From: an uncultured Bacilli bacterium
GTDB taxonomy: Bacteria > Bacillota_I > Bacilli_A > RF39 > UBA660
Reading direction: 5' to 3'
NCBI GenBank assembly: GCA_947595415.1
Contig: CANQER010000046.1
Location: forward strand, 1 to 7,812
Length of the DNA: 7,812 nucleotides
Below the pieces are notes generated by a model, which made no database searches, had not been told where the DNA came from, and worked only from the letters and a program-made list of their open reading frames with translations. How positions within the stretch are numbered: the stretch's first letter is position 1; the number at the start of each line of letters is the position of its first letter. Position numbers and translations under genes: made by a program. Below are positions 1 to 5,623 of the stretch, in pieces.

Positions 1-479
1 CAATCGTTGTATCAACTGGAGCTGATGGAATAAAAGCTGAAAATTATGTTGGTAAAACTATAAGTGAAGTGCAAGCTAAATTAGAAGCAAATAACATCAA
101 CGTAATTGTTGATTATAAAGATGTTACAGAAGAAGATAACATCAAAGATGGTATAATTTTGTCACAAAAAACTGAAGTTGGAAAACAACTAGTAAAAGGA
201 GATTCTATTACCTTAGAAGTTTCTCGTTTAATCGTAGTTTATCCAGACTTTGTAGGTGAAGCTTGGTATTTAGATGCTGTTGAAGAATTTTGTGAAGAAC
301 ATGGGGTAGTTTTAGAAACTACTTATAAAGAAGATGGATCTAAAACAGAAGGGACAATTATTTATCAAAGTAGATTAAAAGGAAGTAAAGTAGTAGAAGG
401 AGTTACCTTAAAAGTAACTGTCGCTAAAGACCCAATTAATCAAACCCTACCAGAAGATCCTACTACATTAGAAGAATAA
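1..479 (+). CDS. prkC: PASTA-domain Ser/Thr protein kinase, C-terminal fragment (5' end outside window)
   Basis: This is the 3' end of a membrane Ser/Thr kinase of the PrkC/Stk1/PknB family. The family senses peptidoglycan fragments through extracellular PASTA repeats and phosphorylates cytoplasmic targets. The frame is open from the window edge: the first complete codon is at base 3, and 158 residues follow before TAA. Two PASTA units are visible, about residues 9–74 (start NYVGKTISEVQAKLEA, end SITLEVS) and 75–143 (start YPDFVG, end VTLKVTVAKD). The first four residues (IVVS) look like the end of an earlier PASTA unit. An acidic, Pro/Thr-containing tail (144–158) ends the protein. A GTG at 69 is only an internal codon, since homology-like sequence continues upstream of it. 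The kinase domain and membrane helix lie outside the window, so the call rests on the PASTA repeats and on rsgA immediately downstream, the classic Firmicutes order. A PASTA-bearing penicillin-binding protein is the main alternative but fits the neighbours less well. Confidence 0.85.
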   Translation, partial: IVVSTGADGIKAENYVGKTISEVQAKLEANNINVIVDYKDVTEEDNIKDGIILSQKTEVGKQLVKGDSITLEVSRLIVVYPDFVGEAWYLDAVEEFCEEHGVVLETTYKEDGSKTEGTIIYQSRLKGSKVVEGVTLKVTVAKDPINQTLPEDPTTLEE

Positions 480-480
480 C

Positions 481-1299
481 ATGCAAGGTAGAATAGTAAA
501 AATTATCAGTAATGATTATACCATTTTAAGTAATGATAAAAGATATGTTTGTAAAGCAAGAGGAAAATTTAGAAATGATAAAATAACTCCTATGGTTGGT
601 GATATAGTATCATTTGATGAAGAAAAAAAATACATTACTAAAATAGAAGATAGGGACAATTATTTATTAAGACCTTTTGTTAGTAATGTTGATATTTGTT
701 TAATTGTAACAAGTGTTATCCATCCTAACTTTTCACCTTATCTTTTAGATAAACTAATAACTATTGTTGAATACAACAAAATAAAACCAGTTATATGTTT
801 TACTAAATTAGATCTTTTAGACGATAAAAAAGAAATAAAAACTTATATTAACTACTATAAAAAGATTGGTTATAAAGTGTATATAAATACACAAATAGAC
901 GAAATAAAAAAACTATTCAAAAATAAAATTGTTGTTTTTACTGGTCAAAGTGGAAGTGGTAAATCAACTCTTTTAAATCGTATTGATCCATCCTTAAACC
1001 TTAAAACAGATGAGATATCTTATGCCTTAGGAAGAGGAAAACATACAACTAGACATGTTGAGTTAATTTCTTTAAACCAAGGATTAGTCGCAGATACACC
1101 TGGTTTTTCAAGTGTCGATTTTAAAGATATGGATAAAGTAGATATCAAAAATAGTTTTAGAGAATTTAAAGATGTTTCCTGTCCTTTTAAAGATTGTATG
1201 CACAATAAAGAAAAAGAATGCAAAGTAAAACAACTAGTAAAAGAAGGAAAAATTTTAAAATCAAGATATGAAAATTATTTGAAATTTATAGGAGAATAA
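481..1299 (+). CDS. rsgA: Small ribosomal subunit biogenesis GTPase RsgA
   Basis: RsgA (YjeQ/CpgA/YloQ) is a cytoplasmic GTPase that binds the maturing 30S subunit, checks the decoding centre and is released on GTP hydrolysis. The 272-residue protein shows the diagnostic circular permutation: an N-terminal OB-fold (about 1–65) comes first, then G4 TKLD (108–111), then G1 GQSGSGKS (155–162), a G2-region RGKHTTR (185–191), and G3 DTPGF (205–209). A C-terminal zinc knuckle follows with C234, C239, H241 and C247. All key residues are present; the length is slightly under the usual 290–300. The ATG at 481 lies one base after the kinase stop, with a weak AGAAG at 470–474, so translational coupling to the kinase gene is likely. 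In Bacillus, PrkC phosphorylates this GTPase, which gives a functional reason for the pairing. Identification is very secure. Confidence 0.97.
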   Translation: MQGRIVKIISNDYTILSNDKRYVCKARGKFRNDKITPMVGDIVSFDEEKKYITKIEDRDNYLLRPFVSNVDICLIVTSVIHPNFSPYLLDKLITIVEYNKIKPVICFTKLDLLDDKKEIKTYINYYKKIGYKVYINTQIDEIKKLFKNKIVVFTGQSGSGKSTLLNRIDPSLNLKTDEISYALGRGKHTTRHVELISLNQGLVADTPGFSSVDFKDMDKVDIKNSFREFKDVSCPFKDCMHNKEKECKVKQLVKEGKILKSRYENYLKFIGE

Positions 1300-1300
1300 C

Positions 1301-1945
1301 ATGAAATTATCAGTATCATTTTTATCTATTAAAAACGATGTTTTAAAAAAAGTAGCTAAAATAGGTAAATTAAAAATAACCTATCTTCATTTAGATGTAA
1401 TGGATGGAATTTTTGTTTTAAATCGTAGTTATGATTTTGAACAAATGAAAGAAATTGCATCTAAACAAAGAAAACCTTTAGATGTTCATTTAATGGTAAC
1501 AGATGTTTTTACTTACGTTAAAAAATATATAACCTTAAAACCAAGATATCTAACTTTTCATGTTGAAGCTATAAAAGATCCTTTAAAAATTATATCTTAC
1601 ATCAAAGAAAATGGATCTAAAGCAGGCCTTGCGATTAGACCAAGTACACCCCTTACTAAAATAATACCTTATTTAAAATACGTTGATTTAGTCTTAGTTA
1701 TGAGTGTTGAACCTGGATTTGGAGGTCAAAAATTCAAAAGAAAAACCATCAAAAGAATTGAAAAATTAGACTATATAAGAACAGTTAAAAAATATAATTA
1801 TTCAATTGAAGTAGATGGGGGAATCAATGATGAAACTATTTCCTTAGTTAAAAAAAGTGACATTGCAGTTGTAGGTAGTTTTATAACAAATTCTAATCAA
1901 TTTGACATTCAAGTTGACAAACTTAAAAATAGTTTAAATAAATAA
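1301..1945 (+). CDS. rpe: Ribulose-phosphate 3-epimerase
   Basis: Rpe interconverts D-ribulose 5-phosphate and D-xylulose 5-phosphate in the pentose phosphate pathway; it is a cytoplasmic metal-dependent TIM barrel. The 214-residue length is normal. Visible motifs are SFL near the N-terminus (6–8), LHLDVMDG (29–36) with metal/catalytic H30 and D32, DVHLMV (61–66) with metal ligand H63, HVEA (87–90), MSVEPGFGGQ (134–143) with the mobile phosphate-side loop, and EVDGGI (170–175) with the second catalytic Asp, D172. The segment AIRPSTP (111–117) has Arg where the family usually has Asn (LNPSTP); this is not one of the catalytic residues named above. A good ribosome site AGGAG (1290–1294) lies inside the end of rsgA, six bases before the ATG, and only one base separates the genes, so this is the third gene of the operon. 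Allulose-6-phosphate or related epimerases are possible alternatives, but the SVEPGFGGQ loop favours Rpe. Confidence 0.95.
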   Translation: MKLSVSFLSIKNDVLKKVAKIGKLKITYLHLDVMDGIFVLNRSYDFEQMKEIASKQRKPLDVHLMVTDVFTYVKKYITLKPRYLTFHVEAIKDPLKIISYIKENGSKAGLAIRPSTPLTKIIPYLKYVDLVLVMSVEPGFGGQKFKRKTIKRIEKLDYIRTVKKYNYSIEVDGGINDETISLVKKSDIAVVGSFITNSNQFDIQVDKLKNSLNK

Positions 1946-1957
1946 GCTATTTTTTGT

Positions 1958-1986
1958 TTGAAAAAAACAAGTGTAGATGTTATAAT
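1958..1986 (+). promoter_or_regulatory. Putative sigma-A promoter of the PFOR gene
   Basis: A -35 box TTGAAA (1958–1963) and a perfect -10 box TATAAT (1981–1986) are separated by exactly 17 bases, in the 57-base gap between rpe and PFOR. A second TATAAT (1987–1992) directly follows but has no -35 at a proper distance. The predicted start near 1993 gives a leader of only about ten bases that begins at the Shine-Dalgarno sequence. No strong terminator precedes it, so read-through from the prkC–rsgA–rpe operon is also possible. Confidence 0.6.
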
Positions 1987-1992
1987 TATAAT

Positions 1993-1998
1993 AGGTGA
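1993..1998 (+). promoter_or_regulatory. Ribosome binding site that fixes the PFOR start
   Basis: AGGTGA lies four bases before the ATG at 2003. The in-frame TTG at 1958 has no Shine-Dalgarno upstream and coincides with the -35 box, so ATG 2003 is the real start. The protein then begins MVKKVTIDGNEA, the usual PFOR N-terminus. Confidence 0.75.
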
Positions 1999-2002
1999 TA
2001 GC

Positions 2003-5000
2003 ATGGTAAAGAAAGTAACGATTGATGGTAATGAAGCAACTGCTAATGTTGCTTATATGTTTACAGAAATTGCAGGTATTTATCCTATTACACCAGCAAG
2101 TCCTATGTCTGAACATATAGATGAATGGACTACTTCACGTTTAAACATTTTTAATGATTCTGTTAAGGTAATAGAGATGCAAAGTGAAGCAGGAGCTAGT
2201 GGGGTTGTTCATGGAGCTTTATCAGTAGGTAGTTTAGCTTCTACTTTTACTTCAAGTCAAGGCTTGCTTTTAATGATACCTAATATGTATAAAATGGCAG
2301 GAGAAATGCTACCTTGTGTTATTCATGTTGCAGCTAGAAGTTTAGCTACTCATGCTTTAAGTATTATGGGAGATCATCAAGATGTATATGCTACTAGAGC
2401 GACAGGTTTTGCAATTATCGCATCATCATCTGTTCAAGATACAGCTTACTTATCTGCTGTAGCTCATCTTGCTGCTATTAAATCAAGTATTCCATTTTTA
2501 CACTTTTTTGATGGCTTTAGAACAAGTCATGAAATTCAAAAAATAGATATTATTGAAAAAGAAGATTTGAAACCTTTAGTTGATTATGAAGCTTTAGATA
2601 GATTTAGAAATCACGCTTTAAATCCTTTAAAACCTTATACTAAAGGAACAAGTCAAAGTGAAGATATCTACTTTCAAATGATGGAAGTTAGAAATAAGTT
2701 TTATAATAATGCTTTTAAAGTAGTAGAAGAATATATGAATGAAATTAATAAAATCGCTAATACCAATTATAAACCATTTAACTACTATGGAAAAGAAGAC
2801 GCAAACCATATAATTATAGCTATGGGTTCTGTTTGTGAAACAATCAAAGAAGTAATCGATGTTTTAAATGAAGGTGATTATAAAGTAGGATTAGTAGAAG
2901 TTCATTTATATAGACCTTTTAATAGTGAGTATTTAATCAAAGAAATACCTTTTAGTGTAACTAATGTAGCTGTTTTAGATAGAACTAAAGAACAAGGATC
3001 TAGAGAACCTTTATACTTAGATGTAAAACAAGCACTTCCTCATTTAAATGTCGTAGGAGGTCGTTATGGGCTTGCTAGTAAAAACGTTAATCCTAGTCAA
3101 ATAAAAGCTGTTTTTGATATGTTAGAAAACCCAGTTGATAATTTTACCATTGGGATAACAGATGATGTTACTAATCTAAGTTTGGAAACTACTGAATTTA
3201 AAATCAATAAAAGTAAAGAAATTCTAATTTATGGTTTTGGTAGTGATGGAATGGTTAGTGCATCTAAAAGTCTGATAAAATTAGTAGGTGATAATACAGA
3301 TAAATATGTTCAAGGATACTTTCAATACGACTCTAAAAAATCAGGAGGTATAACAGTATCACATTTACGTTTTTCAGATGAAATAATTAGATCTACTTAT
3401 TATGTGGAAAATCCATCTTTAGTCGTAATCACTAAAGATAGTTATTTAAAAGAATTTGATTTTCTTCAAAACATAAAAGAACATGGAGCTTTAATTATAA
3501 ATACCATAAAAACAGAAGAAGAGTTAAATAAAAGTATAAACAATGAAACTAAAAAAATCATAAACGAAAGACATATAAAAGTATTTATGATTAACGCCTA
3601 TGAATTAGCTAGAAAATTAGGCCTAAAAAATAAAATAAGTACAATTGTTGAAAGTGTAATCATGTACTTAATCAATTTAATGGATTATGACAAAGCTAAA
3701 ATGGAAATGAAAAAATATGCTTCAGATCGTTATCTAAAAAAAGGTGAAGAAATCGTTAATGCCAATTTTAATGCTATCGATGAAGCAGTTAATTATTTAA
3801 AAGAAATAAAAATAGATACAGAAGAAACATTTGATATTGAAGTAGAACATGATGTAATTGAGTACATGAAAAAAAGAAAAGGAAATGAGTTAAAAACAAG
3901 TGCTTTCTTAAAAAGACCTAATGGTACTTTCCCATGTGGAACTTCAGAAACAGAAAAAAGAGGTATCAGTGACAATGTAAGTAAGTGGATAAGTCAAAAT
4001 TGTATAACTTGTAATCAATGTTCTTTATATTGTCCACATGGTGTTATTAGACCATACTTGTTAACAGAAAAAGAATTTAATCTAGCCCCAGATAAAATTA
4101 GACAAAGATGTATTAAACAAAACGATTATTATTACACAATTGGAATAAGTGTTAAAGACTGTACAGGTTGTGGAATATGTATCAATAATTGTCCTGGTAA
4201 AGATAAACAAAAAGCTTTAGTATCTAACAAATTAGATGATGCTTTAAAAGAAGGGGAACAAGAAATATTTGACTACTTAGATAAAAATATAACCCCTAAA
4301 GATATTGATATCAAAACCTTTAAAGATACACAATTTATAAAACCTAAATTTTGCTTTAGTGGAGCTTGTGCAGGATGTGGCCAACCAGCTTATATCAAAT
4401 TGTTAACTCAATTATTTGGTAAAAGTTTGATAATCGCTAATGCAACAGGTTGTTCATCAATCTATGGTGCTAGTGCCCCATCTATGCCTTATAGAGTCCC
4501 TTGGGCTAACTCTTTGTTTGAAGATAATGCTGAATATGGTTATGGTATCTTATTAGGGGACTTAGCTATTAAAAACAAATTAAAAGATGCAATGTATGAT
4601 AACATGGACAATGTTAATAAAGATCTATTTACCAAATGGTTAGATAATATGGATAGTTATGAAATTACTAAAGAAGTATATGATAATCTAAATTATGATG
4701 ACTGTCCTGAAGTAATCGTCAAGTTAAAAGACTATCTTATCAAAAGAAATATTTGGACAATTGGTGGTGATGGTTGGGCCTATGATATAGGTTTTGGAGG
4801 AATTGATCACGTCTTATCAAGTGGTGATGATGTAAACATTTTAGTTTTAGATACGCAAGTTTATTCTAATACAGGAGGTCAATCTTCTAAAGCAAGTCCT
4901 TTAGGTAGTATAGCATCATTTACTTCTAAAGGTAAAAAAATCGCTAAAAAAGATTTAGCGCGTATATGCCTAACTTATCCTAATTGTTATGTTGCAACTA

Positions 5001-5377
5001 TTAATATTGGAGCAAATCCAATGCAAACATTAAAAGCTATGATGGAAGCTAGTAATCATAAAGGGCCATCAATTCTAATTGCCTATACCCCATGTATTGC
5101 TCATGGATATGATAAAGGTTTAGAGTGTAGCATTGAATATGAACAATTAGCAACCAAATGTGGTTACTTTCCACTATTTAGATATGATCCTAAAAATGGT
5201 TTAGTAATTGATAGTAAAAATGTTGATTTTGATCTATATGACGAATTTTTAAACAGTCAAACTCGTTATCGTATGCTTAGAACAGTTAATTCAGAACAAG
5301 CAGATGAACTTCTAAAAGAAAATAAAGAAGAAGCAATGAAAAGATATGAATTTTATCAAAAAATGGAAAATTCGTAA
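2003..5377 (+). CDS. nifJ: Pyruvate:ferredoxin (flavodoxin) oxidoreductase, single-chain homodimer type
   Basis: PFOR converts pyruvate and CoA to acetyl-CoA and CO2 while reducing ferredoxin; it is a cytoplasmic central enzyme of anaerobes. With the start at ATG 2003 the protein has 1124 residues, a little short of the usual ~1170. It begins with the pyruvate-binding domain (YPITPASPMSE 27–37, EMQSEAGASG 58–67, AARSLATHALSI 110–121). In Desulfovibrio africanus numbering, recalled from memory, T30, E62, R112 and N956 match active-site T31, E64, R114 and N996. A two-cluster ferredoxin domain has C667/C670/C673/C677 and C720/C723/C726/C730. The proximal cluster ligands are C789, C792, C817 and C1031. 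The thiamine-diphosphate motif starts GDGWAYDIGFGG (922–933) and ends YSNTGGQSSKA (954–964). Oddities: GCGQPAY at 791–797 replaces the usual GCGETPY, so a conserved Glu is Gln; DTQVYSN (950–956) has Gln for the common Glu; and the segment between SMPY (827–830) and WANSLFE (834–840) is about eight residues shorter than usual. The gene has its own promoter and terminator, so it is probably monocistronic. Confidence 0.96.
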   Translation: MVKKVTIDGNEATANVAYMFTEIAGIYPITPASPMSEHIDEWTTSRLNIFNDSVKVIEMQSEAGASGVVHGALSVGSLASTFTSSQGLLLMIPNMYKMAGEMLPCVIHVAARSLATHALSIMGDHQDVYATRATGFAIIASSSVQDTAYLSAVAHLAAIKSSIPFLHFFDGFRTSHEIQKIDIIEKEDLKPLVDYEALDRFRNHALNPLKPYTKGTSQSEDIYFQMMEVRNKFYNNAFKVVEEYMNEINKIANTNYKPFNYYGKEDANHIIIAMGSVCETIKEVIDVLNEGDYKVGLVEVHLYRPFNSEYLIKEIPFSVTNVAVLDRTKEQGSREPLYLDVKQALPHLNVVGGRYGLASKNVNPSQIKAVFDMLENPVDNFTIGITDDVTNLSLETTEFKINKSKEILIYGFGSDGMVSASKSLIKLVGDNTDKYVQGYFQYDSKKSGGITVSHLRFSDEIIRSTYYVENPSLVVITKDSYLKEFDFLQNIKEHGALIINTIKTEEELNKSINNETKKIINERHIKVFMINAYELARKLGLKNKISTIVESVIMYLINLMDYDKAKMEMKKYASDRYLKKGEEIVNANFNAIDEAVNYLKEIKIDTEETFDIEVEHDVIEYMKKRKGNELKTSAFLKRPNGTFPCGTSETEKRGISDNVSKWISQNCITCNQCSLYCPHGVIRPYLLTEKEFNLAPDKIRQRCIKQNDYYYTIGISVKDCTGCGICINNCPGKDKQKALVSNKLDDALKEGEQEIFDYLDKNITPKDIDIKTFKDTQFIKPKFCFSGACAGCGQPAYIKLLTQLFGKSLIIANATGCSSIYGASAPSMPYRVPWANSLFEDNAEYGYGILLGDLAIKNKLKDAMYDNMDNVNKDLFTKWLDNMDSYEITKEVYDNLNYDDCPEVIVKLKDYLIKRNIWTIGGDGWAYDIGFGGIDHVLSSGDDVNILVLDTQVYSNTGGQSSKASPLGSIASFTSKGKKIAKKDLARICLTYPNCYVATINIGANPMQTLKAMMEASNHKGPSILIAYTPCIAHGYDKGLECSIEYEQLATKCGYFPLFRYDPKNGLVIDSKNVDFDLYDEFLNSQTRYRMLRTVNSEQADELLKENKEEAMKRYEFYQKMENS

Positions 5378-5380
5378 AAC

Positions 5381-5415
5381 AAAAGAAGCATCCCCCCTGA
5401 AGGGTGCTTCTTTTT
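5381..5415 (+). terminator. Rho-independent terminator after PFOR, probably bidirectional
   Basis: The ten bases 5381–5390 (AAAAGAAGCA) pair perfectly with 5405–5414 (TGCTTCTTTT). An inner CCC/GGG adds three pairs around a TGAA loop, leaving a few C bases bulged. A T-run (5411–5415) follows on the plus strand. It starts three bases after the PFOR stop. On the minus strand the same stem is followed by TTTTGTTTT, so it can also stop a transcript coming the other way. Confidence 0.9.
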
Positions 5416-5452
5416 AAAGAATAAAAAGGGGTTGGCTAGTGTGATACTAGCG

Positions 5453-5476
5453 CCAATTCGCCTTAAATCGAATTGG
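5453..5476. repeat. Perfect 8-bp inverted repeat
   Basis: CCAATTCG (5453–5460) and CGAATTGG (5469–5476) are exact reverse complements around the loop CCTTAAAT. It lies just downstream of the candidate minus-strand start, so it could be either the 5' hairpin of that RNA or an operator covering its start. Confidence 0.75.
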
Positions 5477-5484
5477 TAATGTAT

Positions 5485-5513
5485 ATACTAATACAATGTT
5501 TAAAATTTGTCAA
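5485..5513 (-). promoter_or_regulatory. Putative minus-strand promoter for the small RNA
   Basis: Read on the minus strand, TTGACA (perfect -35; 5513–5508) is followed after exactly 17 bases by TAGTAT (5490–5485), which matches four of six bases of TATAAT. The T8/A8 tract just upstream (5517–5532) could act as an UP element. It points away from recG, toward the PFOR terminator. The weaker -10 is the main reason for caution. Confidence 0.45.
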
Positions 5514-5516
5514 TGC

Positions 5517-5541
5517 TTTTTTTTAAAAAAAATGAAAAAAA
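5517..5541. promoter_or_regulatory. A/T tract between divergent promoters (UP-element-like)
   Basis: Eight T's (5517–5524) are followed by eight A's (5525–5532), then TG and seven A's (5535–5541). The tract ends two bases before the recG -35 box and starts three bases upstream of the minus-strand -35 box. This is the place and composition expected for the RNA polymerase alpha-subunit contact of both promoters, or for intrinsic DNA bending. Confidence 0.4.
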
Positions 5542-5543
5542 CC

Positions 5544-5572
5544 TTGACTTAAGTACATTTGTTCGTTATAAT
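5544..5572 (+). promoter_or_regulatory. Sigma-A promoter of recG
   Basis: TTGACT (5544–5549) and a perfect TATAAT (5567–5572) lie 17 bases apart, with A-tracts immediately upstream. The expected start is near 5579, giving a leader of about 45 bases before the recG ATG. A further TATAAT (5601–5606) has no matching -35 and is probably not used. Confidence 0.8.
5552..5565. promoter_or_regulatory. LexA/DinR (SOS) box-like site inside the recG promoter spacer
   Basis: On the minus strand the 14 bases read CGAACAAATGTACT. The Bacillus LexA (DinR) consensus is CGAACRNRYGTTYC; twelve of fourteen positions agree. The GAAC half-site is perfect and the other half is GTAC instead of GTTC. The site fills the spacer between -35 and -10 almost exactly, the typical place for a repressor. 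Whether this genome encodes LexA cannot be seen here. Confidence 0.45.
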
Positions 5573-5623
5573 GAAGGAAAGATATTTAATTTCAATGTAG
5601 TATAATATAATAGAGGTATAAAT

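Larger units (their letters stand above)
5378..5478 (-). ncRNA. Candidate minus-strand small structured RNA
   Basis: No protein is encoded here. A minus-strand promoter (5485–5513) would start RNA near 5478. The RNA would open at once with a perfect 8-bp hairpin (5469–5476 with 5453–5460, arms CCAATTCG/CGAATTGG, 8-base loop). A second hairpin follows (GCTAGT 5435–5440 with ACTAGC 5446–5451), then a single-stranded CAACCCC followed by a U-run (minus complement of 5423–5434), then the bidirectional PFOR terminator. Length would be about 100 nt. The C-rich unpaired run next to U's recalls sRNAs that pair with Shine-Dalgarno sequences, but I recognise no family. Alternatively these are simply hairpins in a plus-strand untranslated region or a protein-binding palindrome. 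Confidence 0.35.

Noticed and set aside
1020..1223. Minus-strand open frames inside rsgA, rpe, PFOR and recG (about 60–70 codons)
   Set aside because: They lie opposite well-supported genes, have no ribosome sites or recognisable domains, and have compositions expected of antisense shadows.
1902..1942. Two TTGACA boxes at the end of rpe as promoters
   Set aside because: Neither has a good -10 at 16–18 bases (best is TAAAAA); they are probably codons for FDI and VDK in rpe.
1925..1954. Hairpin AAAAATAG/CTATTTTT at the end of rpe as a terminator
   Set aside because: The stem has a single G-C pair and a 14-base loop and overlaps the rpe stop codon; it is too weak to call in such AT-rich DNA.
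1958..2002. N-terminal extension of PFOR from TTG 1958
   Set aside because: The TTG coincides with the -35 box, has no Shine-Dalgarno before it, and encodes residues not found at PFOR N-termini. ATG 2003 has AGGTGA upstream and begins with the family sequence.
5428..5480. tRNA-like fold from the hairpins between PFOR and recG
   Set aside because: There is no T-arm GTTCGAAT-type sequence, no anticodon arm of proper geometry and no acceptor stem.
5601..5606. TATAAT near the recG start as a second promoter
   Set aside because: The -35 position (5578–5583, AAAGAT) is poor and there is no extended -10 TG. The upstream TTGACT-17-TATAAT is far better.
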